NCBI GenBank assembly: GCA_016191285.1
Contig: JACPPA010000007.1
Span: 1-64,000 of the forward strand
DNA: 64,000 nucleotides
Reading direction: 5' to 3'
From: Gammaproteobacteria bacterium
GTDB lineage: Bacteria > Pseudomonadota > Gammaproteobacteria > Ga0077536
The notes under the pieces are model-generated. The model made no database searches and had not been told where the DNA came from. It saw nothing but the letters and a program-made list of their open reading frames with translations. Positions 9,122 through 18,727 of this stretch are shown piece after piece; the first letter of the stretch is position 1; each line of letters begins with the position of its first letter. The position numbers and the translations under genes are program-made.

Positions 9122-11074
9122 ATGAATTACGGTAAACGATTAATCGGCATTCTGGCCGCGCTCGCGCTTTGTGCGCCGGCGTTCGCGGATGATCTTCAGG
9201 GCCCCGGCGATGCTGCATCGCCGTCTTTTGCCGACAACGATTCCAACGCTTCTGGGATAGATTCTGAGCGGCATGACGGCGCCGATTTGGACCTAAATGA
9301 AGCTCACGGTGACGACCGGCAAGACGAACATCGTGGCGTCACCATGATTAAGATCATCGGCTTCAACGACTTTCATGGAACCTTGTTATCACCCGGTAAC
9401 TTTCCCGTGCAGCCCGGTGGGTCGGGTACCGCCACCATTAGTAAACCGGCCGGTGGCGTCGACTTCATGGCCGGTTGGGTGAACAAATTAAAATCGCAAA
9501 ACCCAAATCATGTGGTCGTTTCGGCCGGCGATCTCATCGGTGCGAGTCCATTAATCTCGGCGTTCTTCCACGACGAAGGGACTATCGAGACGATGAATCG
9601 CCTGGGCCTCGAATTCAATGCCGTGGGCAATCATGAATTCGACGAAGGCAAAGCGGAACTGATGCGGATGCAGAATGGCGGCTGCCATTCCACCGACGTA
9701 AATTCCTGCAAGGGCTTGGCGGTCGGGACGCCAGTCCCTTTCGAAGGTGCGAAATTTAAATTTCTTTCGGCGAATGTGGTGGACACCGCAAGCGGTCGAA
9801 CGTTGTTTCCCAGCTACGCGATCAAACGTTTTAACGGCAAACGTGTTGCCTTTATTGGGATGACTTTGAAAGACACTCCCAGCATCGTCACCCCCGCGGG
9901 AGTCGCTGGACTCACCTTCAACGATGAAGCCGGCGCCGTCAATGCCCTGATCCCACAACTCAAAAAACGCGGCGTCAAAGCCATTGTCGTGCTAATTCAT
10001 CAAGGCGGATTTCAAGGCAGCGCGCAGCCGAACTTCATCAACGATTGCTCGGCCGCTTTGCAAGATCCGACCACCTCGCCGATTAAGGGGATCGTGAGCC
10101 GCTTGGACGACGCGGTCGATCTCGTGATTTCGGGCCACACCCACACGGGATTCATTTGCCATTTGCCGAACAAAGCCGACCGCGTCATCCCCGTGACGCA
10201 GGCGAGCGCGTTTGGTCGCGTGCTGACCGATATCGACATGACCCTCGACAACCGCACTGGGGATGTCACGGGGATCGTCGCGAACAATGTCACGGTTGAC
10301 CGCACGGATCCGGCAGTGACGGCCGACGCGTCCATCGCCAGCATCGTTGCTGGGTACAACACGCTCGTGTCACCGCTCGCGAATCAGATCATCGGCACCA
10401 TTATCGCTGCCTTGCCGAACACGGCAAACGCGGCCGGTGAGATGGAAGCCGGCGACTTGATCGCGGATGCGCAACTCGCGGCGACCCAACCCGCGCAATT
10501 CGGCGCTGCCGAGATCGCGCTGATGAACGCGGGCGGCGTGCGCAATCCCGGCTTTAACACCGCGAACGCTACCTATCCACATGCCGTCACGTATCAGGAA
10601 GCGTTCACCGTGCAGCCCTTCGGGAATAGCCTGGTCACCATGACCTTGACCGCGCAGCAGCTCAAAGAGGTACTGGAACAGCAGTTCCCGGGCTCGAATT
10701 GCGTGCTGCCGAGCGGCGCGATCAACGTGCAAACCGTGCAGCGCGTCATGCAACCCTCGAGTGGGCTCAACTACGCTTGGTCAACCACGGGCAGTCCCTG
10801 CGCCAAGGTGGTGAATGTCACAGTTAACGGCACGCCGATTGTGAGTAATGGGACTGTGTTGAATCCGACTGCGACTTTTCGCGTGACGGTGAATAACTTC
10901 ATGGCCACCGGTGGCGACAACTTCACCGTGTTGACCCAGGGCTTGAACCGGCTCGGTGGCGCTCAGGACATCGATGCGCTGCTCGCCTACATGGCGAATT
11001 TCAAGGCGCCAAACGCGCCCTATGATCCGACCGCGGCAAGCCTGAACAAGCCTCGAATCATCAAGCTTCCGTAA
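9122..11074 (+). CDS. Secreted 5'-nucleotidase/2',3'-cyclic phosphodiesterase family (UshA-like) metallophosphatase
   Basis: Signal peptide; IIGFNDFHGTL, VVSAGDLIGASPL, AVGNHEFDEG, DLVISGHTHTGF, NAGGVR and a C-terminal 5'-nucleotidase domain. Confidence 0.95.
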   Translation: MNYGKRLIGILAALALCAPAFADDLQGPGDAASPSFADNDSNASGIDSERHDGADLDLNEAHGDDRQDEHRGVTMIKIIGFNDFHGTLLSPGNFPVQPGGSGTATISKPAGGVDFMAGWVNKLKSQNPNHVVVSAGDLIGASPLISAFFHDEGTIETMNRLGLEFNAVGNHEFDEGKAELMRMQNGGCHSTDVNSCKGLAVGTPVPFEGAKFKFLSANVVDTASGRTLFPSYAIKRFNGKRVAFIGMTLKDTPSIVTPAGVAGLTFNDEAGAVNALIPQLKKRGVKAIVVLIHQGGFQGSAQPNFINDCSAALQDPTTSPIKGIVSRLDDAVDLVISGHTHTGFICHLPNKADRVIPVTQASAFGRVLTDIDMTLDNRTGDVTGIVANNVTVDRTDPAVTADASIASIVAGYNTLVSPLANQIIGTIIAALPNTANAAGEMEAGDLIADAQLAATQPAQFGAAEIALMNAGGVRNPGFNTANATYPHAVTYQEAFTVQPFGNSLVTMTLTAQQLKEVLEQQFPGSNCVLPSGAINVQTVQRVMQPSSGLNYAWSTTGSPCAKVVNVTVNGTPIVSNGTVLNPTATFRVTVNNFMATGGDNFTVLTQGLNRLGGAQDIDALLAYMANFKAPNAPYDPTAASLNKPRIIKLP

Positions 11075-11097
11075 AGGGTAGACGGCGCCGAGTTAAC

Positions 11098-11133
11098 ACA
11101 ACCCGCATCGCGGACGCTATGCGGGTTGTTTTC
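11098..11133 (+). terminator. Rho-independent terminator of the 5'-nucleotidase gene
   Basis: ACAACCCGCAT...ATGCGGGTTGT stem followed by TTTTC. Confidence 0.85.
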
Positions 11134-11934
11134 ACAATCGACAGGGCAGTACTTCGCCGCGTAATCCCGATCCGCCACCGTCTCAACGTTCAACGGCAAT
11201 AATCACACTCGCGGGCAGTAATCGCTCGTAGAGTTCTTCCACGTTCCCGAGACTGGCAAATGGCGGCTCAGCGAGTATCTCACTAGCCGCACGTTGTTTT
11301 GAAATCTTCGCCATCAATGCCGGCAGGCGCGCAGCGTGAATGGCGTAGCGGCCACGCGCCGCATTTGCCGGTGGTGGTAATGTCCGCGTCGTTGTACCCG
11401 AATACAAAGCAAAAGCGCACGTCTTTAAGCGCGCTCCGCGGCACATGCCGAACGCCTCAGATCGCCGCATAAGGTTTCTCGAGTTTTAGCACGGCGAGTC
11501 CGGCACTCTGATCGACAATCTCAAAGCGGCTCGCCGCACCTGCCCCAATCCATTGCGGACAAAAATCCGGCCTTGAGCATCAGCGATGACGCGCGCGACG
11601 GTCACCACGCGATTGCCGCGCGCGAGCGCGGCCTCCGCCCGCACCATCATCGCCTGATATTTCGGATTTTCTGCCGCCGCCAAGCCTGCACCCGACATCG
11701 AAATTATAACAGCCGCTGCGATCGCCGCGTACTGAAGTTTGGCGAACGATGATCGTGGCATGGGGATCCCTCGTGGGTTTAGCACTAACTTTGAACGCGA
11801 ATCGTCACCGAGCCGGTAGCACATCCTCATAACAAGCGACACCTTTTGCCGCGCCGCGCGCTGACCACGCGTGTCATCGTCCGGCAAAAATGTCGCGCTA
11901 ATGTTCGTCGCGCGATCATTCAAGGAAAGCATTC

Positions 11935-12123
11935 ATGAAAACCCAATTCACGCTTGATGGTATCGATACCCTGGAAGTTCTCTCGAGTGTCGTACAGGAG
12001 CGCGGCGGCACGGTCGTCCTCGGCTTTATCGATGGATCGGGTCGCAAAATCCGCCTACGCCTGCATCCTCAGGTTGCGCGTGATTTAGTGGACGAATTGA
12101 GTGATCTCAGTGAGTCGCGATAA
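11935..12123 (+). CDS. Small conserved-looking protein, paralogous to 12960..13151
   Basis: GFIDGSGRKIRLRLHPQVARDLVDELSDLSES aligns with AFIDGAGQKVILHLSATAARELSDELIDLDEE. Confidence 0.65.
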   Translation: MKTQFTLDGIDTLEVLSSVVQERGGTVVLGFIDGSGRKIRLRLHPQVARDLVDELSDLSESR

Positions 12124-12240
12124 GGCCTTCGCTCTGCACGCGTAACAGAGATTTAAGAAAACCTTAACTGGCTTGACACACGTCCGCATTACCTTGGCGC
12201 GAAGCCGCTTCGCGGCCCACCTATATCAACTGGAGGATTT

Positions 12241-12873
12241 ATGGACGTTCGGATTGGAATTCGTGCTCTACAGACCATCGTGCTCGCGGGCAGCATGATC
12301 GGCACCGCGTTGGCGGCAACTTTACCCCTTAGCTTTACGACGACCAACAACGGGACGAGTAATATCACTAATGGAACCGGCATTAGCACCGCGCTTTCCG
12401 TGCCGTCCAGCTGGAACTACGGGGACACCTTTTTTGCTCAACCGAATAAGCTTTCCGGTCTGTCGGGCCCTTTACCTTTTTCCTTTTACGACGATTACAA
12501 GTTTTCCGTCGCGTCGGCCAACTTAAGTTCTATCACCTCGACAATCGACCTCCGCAATTCGTTTCAGATTAACCACCTCGAAGTTCGCCTTTATAGCGGC
12601 ACGTCGGTGATCCTTGGCAATCCAGGCCCTTCTCTCATTTCGGCTTGGAGTACACCGATAAATGTCGGCCCGCTAACGGGCACGGTGGACGTGCTCAATA
12701 CGACCCTCGGGATTGGCAATTACTTACTTGAAGTGCGCGGCGATGTGACCGGTCAGAACGGTGGCAGCTATGCCGGTGTGCTGAACGTTGGCGCGGTTCC
12801 CGTCCCAGCATCCGTGTGGTTACTCAGTTCGGCCATCGCAGGGCTCGGTATTATTCGTCGCCGGGCAGGTTAA
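12241..12873 (+). CDS. Secreted protein with VPxPA-type PEP-CTERM (exosortase) sorting signal
   Basis: N-terminal signal peptide; C-terminus VPVPASVWLLSSAIAGLGIIRRRAG. Confidence 0.8.
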   Translation: MDVRIGIRALQTIVLAGSMIGTALAATLPLSFTTTNNGTSNITNGTGISTALSVPSSWNYGDTFFAQPNKLSGLSGPLPFSFYDDYKFSVASANLSSITSTIDLRNSFQINHLEVRLYSGTSVILGNPGPSLISAWSTPINVGPLTGTVDVLNTTLGIGNYLLEVRGDVTGQNGGSYAGVLNVGAVPVPASVWLLSSAIAGLGIIRRRAG

Positions 12874-12959
12874 ACCGAATTTCTCGCAGTCCGTTTCTTC
12901 GCTAGCTTTAGCCCGTTCCATGCCGCCCCCTCGGCGGGATTTTTTCAAAGGAGGTCCGA

Positions 12960-13151
12960 ATGGACAGCGGTTCTCAGGTTTATCGCGCGGAAATATTGGA
13001 TGTGGTGCTGGGTATACGGCAGCAGCCAGATGGCAATATAGAAATTGCGTTCATTGACGGCGCAGGACAGAAAGTGATCCTGCACTTAAGTGCGACAGCG
13101 GCGCGTGAGCTCAGCGACGAACTCATCGATCTCGACGAAGAACTGACGTAG
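12960..13151 (+). CDS. Small protein, paralog of 11935..12123
   Basis: Shared FIDGxGxK...AR(D/E)LxDELxDLxE core; AAAGGAGG ribosome-binding site just upstream. Confidence 0.7.
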   Translation: MDSGSQVYRAEILDVVLGIRQQPDGNIEIAFIDGAGQKVILHLSATAARELSDELIDLDEELT

Positions 13152-13160
13152 TTCCCGTCG

Positions 13161-13427
13161 TTGCCGTCAACTACAACACCCCCGTCAGAATTACCTGCCA
13201 GCGTGCGCTTGACCGACCGCCTGGCCGACGAACTCGATCAAACTCAGCTTCAAATCGAAGCGGAAGTTGCGCAACGAATTGCCGGCATTACCGCTCAAGT
13301 GCGATGTGGCCGTGGCACGCGCTGCTGCGTGAGTTGTGGGATGGAGATCCCCGCGCTGCGCCGTACAACGGTGCCGAATGCGATCCGCTGTATTGCGTGC
13401 CAACGAATACTCGAACGACCGAAATAA
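13161..13427 (+). CDS. TraR/DksA-type C4 zinc-finger protein
   Basis: CVSCGMEIPALRRTTVPNAIRCIACQ has the Cx2C-x17-Cx2C pattern of short TraR-like proteins. Confidence 0.75.
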   Translation: MPSTTTPPSELPASVRLTDRLADELDQTQLQIEAEVAQRIAGITAQVRCGRGTRCCVSCGMEIPALRRTTVPNAIRCIACQRILERPK

Positions 13428-13430
13428 ATT

Positions 13431-13460
13431 AAGGAATCTCTGCAAAGGCGGAGTTTCCTT
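13431..13460. repeat. Palindromic hairpin AAGGAATCTCTGC-AAAG-GCGGAGTTTCCTT, related to the 2475 element
   Basis: Imperfect arms; both elements share CTCTGC...GCxGAG(C/T)TTCC(C/T)TAACG and both lie at the 3' end of a minus-strand gene. Confidence 0.65.
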
Positions 13461-14262
13461 AACGCCGTCTGGGGTCCGCGACGCCAATTCCAAGCGACAT
13501 CGGTTCCAGTTCGTCAGGGGCCGCGAGGTCCACATCCCAGGTGACAAGTTCAAGGCGGCCATCGGTCGCTTCGAGGACCGCCGTGCAGCTATCCACCCAA
13601 TCCCCACAATTTAGATATTGGATTCCGTTCAACGGCTTGTGAGCGGCAGCGTGAATATGGCCGCAGATCACGCCATCGACGCCAAGGGCCGCCGCGTGTC
13701 GCGCGACCGCGCCTTCAAATTCGTGAATGTATTTGATGGCGCTTTTAAGTCGGCTCCGCACGTATTGGGAAAGCGACCAATGCCCCGCGGCGCCGATGTG
13801 CCGTCGACACCACGACAACATTTCGTTTAAACGCACCAACCAGGCATAGCCACGATCGCCGGCGATGGTGACCCACTTGTGATAGCGAGTGACCTGATCG
13901 AATTCGTCGCCATGAACCAGCCAATAACGCTTGCCGTCGGCGGTGACATGGGTCGGATCGTGCGCGATGGTGATGTCGCCGAACGCCACCCCGACATATT
14001 CGCGCAGTGCCTCATCGTGATTGCCGGGCACGAACACCACCTGCGCTCCATGGCGTGCGCGCTTCAGGATTTTTTGAATCACCGTGTTCTGCGCCGGGCT
14101 CCAATAAATGGCACGGCTCATCGCCCAGAAATCCACGATATCGCCGATCAAATAGAGGTAATCGGAGTCGTGATGCCGCAAGAAATCGACCAGGCGCTCG
14201 GCCTGACAGCTGCGTGTCCCAAGATGAATATCCGACAGAAATATCGAGCGGTACTTAGGCAT
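13459..14262 (-). CDS. plcP: PlcP-type metallophosphoesterase (Pho-regulon phospholipase C; LpxH/UDP-diacylglucosamine pyrophosphatase-like fold)
   Basis: YRSIFLSDIHLGTRSCQAERLVDFLRHHDSDYLYLIGDIVDFW...VFVPGNHDEALREY...HGDEFD...GVICGHIHAAA...YLNCGDWVDSCTAV, adjacent to btaB. Confidence 0.8.
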   Translation of the reverse strand: MPKYRSIFLSDIHLGTRSCQAERLVDFLRHHDSDYLYLIGDIVDFWAMSRAIYWSPAQNTVIQKILKRARHGAQVVFVPGNHDEALREYVGVAFGDITIAHDPTHVTADGKRYWLVHGDEFDQVTRYHKWVTIAGDRGYAWLVRLNEMLSWCRRHIGAAGHWSLSQYVRSRLKSAIKYIHEFEGAVARHAAALGVDGVICGHIHAAAHKPLNGIQYLNCGDWVDSCTAVLEATDGRLELVTWDVDLAAPDELEPMSLGIGVADPRRR

Positions 14263-14271
14263 CGCCCCACA

Positions 14272-14988
14272 TCAGGCGCGGGTCCCGATAAAAAGGTAGT
14301 ACGGCACACGCAACCCAGGCAGATACGGGATCCGCGCCATGCCTTCCAACAAGTGTGACTGTTTGATGTGCGTACGCAGGTAGCTCAGATGTCGCGGGGA
14401 AAGGTGCACGCCATCGTGCTTAAACCACCACGGCCAAAATGTTCGCGTCCACCGGCTATGGCGGGCAAGACCAGTCTTTGGTCGCGCGTCGGCTACATAG
14501 AAATCAACCACGCCCAGTCGACCGCCCGGCCGCAGTGCGGTGAGCGCATTGTCGATGGCGCGCGACCAATCCGGAATCATCGTCAGTGAGTACGAGAAAT
14601 ACACGCAGTCGGCACGCACCGCGGGTTGATACTCGGTCGCATCCTCTTCAATGACGCGAACATTGGGCCATCGCGCAGCACGTTGCCGTGCCCGTTCGAG
14701 TAGCGCGGGACAAAGATCCACCAGTTCGACGCTCGCGAGGCGTGGGATCAGTGCCGCGTAATATTCAGCATTGCGGCCGGTGCCCGCGCCGAGTTCGAGT
14801 ACGCGCTCGCCGTCTTGCAGGTTTAGTCCGGCGATTAGTTCAGATCGCCCACTCAGCAGACGTTCTCTAAATCGATCGTAGTAGCCGGCCTGCGGCGCGT
14901 AAAAACGTTGCAGCCGCGCTGCGTGCGAAGGCGCCGCCGGTTGACCGCGGAGTAGCGACCATAACGTGCGGACTTCGTTACTGAACAT
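14272..14988 (-). CDS. btaB: BtaB-like SAM-dependent methyltransferase (betaine lipid synthesis)
   Basis: YYDRFRERLLSGRSELIAGLNLQDGERVLELGAGTGRNAEYY class I MTase immediately downstream of btaA. Confidence 0.85.
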   Translation of the reverse strand: MFSNEVRTLWSLLRGQPAAPSHAARLQRFYAPQAGYYDRFRERLLSGRSELIAGLNLQDGERVLELGAGTGRNAEYYAALIPRLASVELVDLCPALLERARQRAARWPNVRVIEEDATEYQPAVRADCVYFSYSLTMIPDWSRAIDNALTALRPGGRLGVVDFYVADARPKTGLARHSRWTRTFWPWWFKHDGVHLSPRHLSYLRTHIKQSHLLEGMARIPYLPGLRVPYYLFIGTRA

Positions 14989-14992
14989 GCGC

Positions 14993-16228
14993 TCAGGCCG
15001 CGAGATCCGCGATGTGAAAGCCGGCATAGGTATGCACGCGATCGGCCAGCGTGAGTTCGCGCGCGCGGGCGACATCGAACTTGAGTAAATCGCTCAACGG
15101 CCGGTGGGTCGAACCCAACCGGAGGCGCTCGAGATAGCGTGGCTCGGCATGCGCGCTACGAAAGATGATCCGCGCATCCAGTGTGGCATGCATCAGGATC
15201 GCCTCCCATTCCTCGCGCAGAGCCTCAGGATAGTAAAAGCTCATCCAATCCATGTGGTCAAGCAACACGAATCGCGAGATGGGTTCCGGACAACGCTGCA
15301 GAAACTCCGTTACCGTCGACGCTTCCGGTACGATGCGGTCGACCAGCCCGGCCTTAAGCGCGGCGAATTGCTTAGGCTTCAAATACTCCGGACAACACTC
15401 TTCGGAATAGGACCCGAGCACATAGACCGCGTAGAAATAATTACTCCAGAAAGGGATGTGCCGTACCAGGTATTCGAGTGACTCGCGGATAAACCCGGCC
15501 ACACCGCGCGGGTGTTGCGCCACCACTTCGCGCCGCTGGGGATGCGGCACACCGAGCATCGACAGTGTCACCTGCCGCGACAGCGTCCAATTGAGTAGAA
15601 ACGTCCACAGTAGCGGTGCAATTTCGTGTTCGTACAGCGCGCGCTGGGTATGAATCGAGCGCGTCGCGAACAGATCGTCGATCAACGTGGTCAGGCGCGG
15701 ACGTACTTTAAGATAGGCGCGAAAAACGCGGGCCACGGTGCCGGCCAGCCCACGAAAATAGAAACCGCCATGGGCATCGGAAAACCAATGCGTACGCACA
15801 TCCCAATAGGTTTGTGCAAAGGGCGAGAGTCGCGCGCGCAACAGATCGCGATACAGCGGACTGAAATCGCGATGCTGGCCGCGGCCAAAGAGCTGAAAAA
15901 AGGCGGCGTGATCAAGTTCGCGGATCCCAGCCATCTTAAGTTCCAAGAGCGCGGTCTGCCGCGGATTGGCATCGACCGCGTAAATCTTGCGCGGCCCCGT
16001 CAGCGCATAGTCCAGCACATTGCAACCCGCGCTTGAAATCGCGAGCACGGTATCGTTCGGTGATAACTCCAGCGCCCGACGATCGACGGCAGGATCTTCC
16101 CAGCACGTGTTGTAGACCAGCGATCGCGAATAGACGGCGTTAAACAGCTTCTGATCAATGCGCGCGCTCAGTGTCAGTTTCGAGATCAGGCGCTGCTCCT
16201 TGGAGTTCGTAGCCGGTTCGGCTGTCAC
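14993..16228 (-). CDS. btaA: BtaA-like S-adenosylmethionine:diacylglycerol 3-amino-3-carboxypropyl transferase (DUF3419)
   Basis: LVYNTCWEDPAVDRRALELSPNDTVLAISSAGCNVLDYALTGPRKIYAVDANPRQTALLELKMAGI and ...RFVLLDHMDWM...IIFRSA are DUF3419 hallmarks. Confidence 0.92.
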   Translation of the reverse strand: MTAEPATNSKEQRLISKLTLSARIDQKLFNAVYSRSLVYNTCWEDPAVDRRALELSPNDTVLAISSAGCNVLDYALTGPRKIYAVDANPRQTALLELKMAGIRELDHAAFFQLFGRGQHRDFSPLYRDLLRARLSPFAQTYWDVRTHWFSDAHGGFYFRGLAGTVARVFRAYLKVRPRLTTLIDDLFATRSIHTQRALYEHEIAPLLWTFLLNWTLSRQVTLSMLGVPHPQRREVVAQHPRGVAGFIRESLEYLVRHIPFWSNYFYAVYVLGSYSEECCPEYLKPKQFAALKAGLVDRIVPEASTVTEFLQRCPEPISRFVLLDHMDWMSFYYPEALREEWEAILMHATLDARIIFRSAHAEPRYLERLRLGSTHRPLSDLLKFDVARARELTLADRVHTYAGFHIADLAA

Positions 16229-16252
16229 CGCGATGCAGCCTATCGACGATAT

Positions 16253-16270
16253 ATGACAACGAGATGAGCC
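16253..16270 (-). promoter_or_regulatory. Degenerate PHO-box-like repeat upstream of btaA
   Basis: Plus strand ATGACAA-CGAG-ATGAGCC; 11-bp-spaced repeats on the minus strand. Confidence 0.4.
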
Positions 16271-16376
16271 CTGTGCGTCACTGGCATGACTATGCCGAGG
16301 AGGTCATACGATCGCGCGGGCGATCTCCCCTCTCCCCTTGCGGGAAAGGGCTAGGGTGCGGGGCTTTAGATACACA

Positions 16377-16394
16377 CCGTCATCTAAATTTCAC
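16377..16394 (+). promoter_or_regulatory. PHO-box-like repeat upstream of the aminotransferase gene
   Basis: CCGTCAT-CTAA-ATTTCAC, 6/7 and 5/7 matches to the CTGTCA(T/C) half-site, 11-bp spacing. Confidence 0.5.
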
Positions 16395-16505
16395 ATAGTT
16401 GCGCGATAGTACTCACGCGAAGGTGTCGGATCGAGATTGAAAATATTGATCGCGCTCCGATTCCTCGTTAAGGCACTCGCGATTCGCGCATTTTGAGAGG
16501 ATCGA

Positions 16506-18722
16506 TTGATGTTAAATCCGTTCATTCAGTTAACCCCACCCGCGCAAACCATGCTGGTCGGCCTTATTGCGCTGGCTTGTTTACTGCTGCTTAGCCGGGG
16601 ACTACTCAATCTGCGCGGGCGCGCTTTCACGCCCTGGCTCTCGCGATTGCTCTCGCGGTTGGTCAGGACCCGGGATTACTCGGAAGCGGATTTTTATGCA
16701 GCCGACGGCGCACCTGAACACTTCATCGCGACCCGGCGCGCGGCGCTCGATGCCTTACAGCAAACCCTGAGCGCACGTGGCGTCAAATCCAGTGAGTGGG
16801 CCGGGCGTGTCCGCGGCGGACTCTCCGATCTCCGCTTCACCGATGCAAGCCGGGTACCCTTCCCGTTCGCCAAGCGCATGCGCGAAGGTTTTAATGTGGC
16901 CTCCGTCGCGGTAGCGAGCCAAGGTAGTCGTCTGCTCGATCTCGACGGCAACTGGAATATCGATGTCAGCGGCTCGTACGGCGTCAATGTCGCTGGCTAT
17001 GATCGCTACAAGGAATGGATGGAACGCGGTTGGCAGCGGGTGCAAGCGTTGGGTCCGGTGTTGGGGCCGCTGCATCCGATTGTGGCCGACAATATCGCGA
17101 TGTTGAAAGCCATTTCGGGACTCGACGAAGTGTCCTTCCATGCGAGCGGCACCGAAGCGGTGATGGCAGCGACCCGCCTGGTACGCTTCAACACGCGGCG
17201 CAAGTTGATCGTGTGTTTCGCGGGCGCGTATCACGGTTGGTGGGATGGCGTGCAACCGGGACTCGGCAGTGAACGCGGCATCGACGACTGTCTCACATTG
17301 AAAGATATCGATCCGGCTTCGCTCGCGGTCATTCGCCGCCGGGCGAAGGAAATCGCCGGCGTGCTGGTCAACCCGGTGCAGGCCTTTCATCCGAATTCGC
17401 CGCCGCCGAACGACGCCATTCTCCTCAACAGCAGCGTGCGCAAAACAGATACCAATACTTCGCCATACGCGGAATGGCTAAAGAAACTCCGTGCGGTCTG
17501 CACCGAAGCCGGTGTGCCGTTAGTGTTCGACGAAGTGTTCAGTGGCTTTCGGTTGGCGCCCGGCGGCGCGCAAGACTATTTTGGCGTCAAGGCGGACATG
17601 GTGCTCTACGGCAAGACCGTCGCGGGCGGCATGCCGATTGGGGTGGTGTGCGGCAGCCAAGGCCTGATGCGCCGATTTGATCCCGCGCATCCGATGCGGA
17701 TGGCCTATGTGGTCGGCACATTCGCCGCGCATCCGCTCGCGATGGGCGCGATGTACGAATTTCTGAAATGGTCCTTGCTGCCGGAAACCACCGCTGTGTA
17801 TCGCATCGCCAATGCGCGCACGACGGACTGGGTCGTGGCTAGCAATCAAGAATTTGCCGCCGCCGGCCTCCCGATCGCTATCACCTGTCTCGGCACCATC
17901 TGGACCGTCCAGTTCACGCAGCCGAGCCGCTACAACTGGCTGTTGCAATACTACTTGCGCGCGCAGGGCATTAATTTGAGCTGGGTTGGCACCGGCCGCT
18001 GCATGTTTAATTTTGATTTCAGTAATGAAGATTATCGAGATCTGACCGCCAAGATCCGCGCCGCGGCCGCGCAGATGCGTAACGACAAATGGTGGCTGTC
18101 GGAGACGGAGCATCCTGGCCGCGCCAAGGTGATCAAGCAGCGCGTCGCCAAGGATTTGTTCGCGAGCGTCTTCGCGCCGCCGCGGCCCCTACAAGCGTTC
18201 TATCATGAAGTGATGCGGCGTAAGCATGATGACCATGTGGCCTCCCACAGCCATCGACTCAATCAAGTACTGCATCTCTTAAGTTCGAGTACTTTTATCT
18301 TTTGCTATTGGCTGGTGTTCTCGGATCTGGTCACCGCGATGTGGCTCGGGTTGGGGGCATTATTCGTGCGGCAATTCGGGCATGCGCTGGTTGAGCCGCC
18401 GTGCCACGACAAAGAACAATTACTGCTGGGCTTCGATACGCGCAGTAAAACCAAAGTTGTCGGCATCTATCTGCTGATCCCCATCGTTAACTGTCTTGCC
18501 GCGCCGGTGTTGAACGCAGCCGCCGCCCCGGAACTTATCGCGGCCGTCGCGCGGCAATGGTTCGGGTTCACGGCGTTGGTGGTGTTCGGCCATACCCTGC
18601 GCCTGATTCCGAAACACGGCTTCAAGAACGCGATGGTCTGGTTCGTCAAGTTGATTACCGATCCGCTGACCGATATCAAAGCCTATTTTCCAACGTTGCT
18701 CCGCCAGCGCGCCGGCGCCTGA
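16506..18722 (+). CDS. Class III PLP-dependent aminotransferase fused to a C-terminal multi-helix membrane domain (Mpo1/DUF962-like pattern)
   Basis: Aminotransferase core (SFHASGTEAVMAATRLVR, FAGAYHGWWDG, LVFDEVFSGFRLAPGGAQDYFGVKADMVLYGKTVAGGMPIGVVCG) after an N-terminal TM helix. C-terminal ~180 aa: SHSHRLNQVLHLLSSSTFIFCYW...FVRQFGHALVEPPCHD plus hydrophobic helices. Confidence 0.85.
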   Translation: MMLNPFIQLTPPAQTMLVGLIALACLLLLSRGLLNLRGRAFTPWLSRLLSRLVRTRDYSEADFYAADGAPEHFIATRRAALDALQQTLSARGVKSSEWAGRVRGGLSDLRFTDASRVPFPFAKRMREGFNVASVAVASQGSRLLDLDGNWNIDVSGSYGVNVAGYDRYKEWMERGWQRVQALGPVLGPLHPIVADNIAMLKAISGLDEVSFHASGTEAVMAATRLVRFNTRRKLIVCFAGAYHGWWDGVQPGLGSERGIDDCLTLKDIDPASLAVIRRRAKEIAGVLVNPVQAFHPNSPPPNDAILLNSSVRKTDTNTSPYAEWLKKLRAVCTEAGVPLVFDEVFSGFRLAPGGAQDYFGVKADMVLYGKTVAGGMPIGVVCGSQGLMRRFDPAHPMRMAYVVGTFAAHPLAMGAMYEFLKWSLLPETTAVYRIANARTTDWVVASNQEFAAAGLPIAITCLGTIWTVQFTQPSRYNWLLQYYLRAQGINLSWVGTGRCMFNFDFSNEDYRDLTAKIRAAAAQMRNDKWWLSETEHPGRAKVIKQRVAKDLFASVFAPPRPLQAFYHEVMRRKHDDHVASHSHRLNQVLHLLSSSTFIFCYWLVFSDLVTAMWLGLGALFVRQFGHALVEPPCHDKEQLLLGFDTRSKTKVVGIYLLIPIVNCLAAPVLNAAAAPELIAAVARQWFGFTALVVFGHTLRLIPKHGFKNAMVWFVKLITDPLTDIKAYFPTLLRQRAGA

Positions 18723-18727
18723 CCGCG

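Noticed and set aside
11183-11932. Two minus-strand ORFs (11183..11470 and 11486..11932)
   Set aside because: The second contains a signal-like segment and may be a small secreted protein, but coding evidence is too weak for either to be listed.
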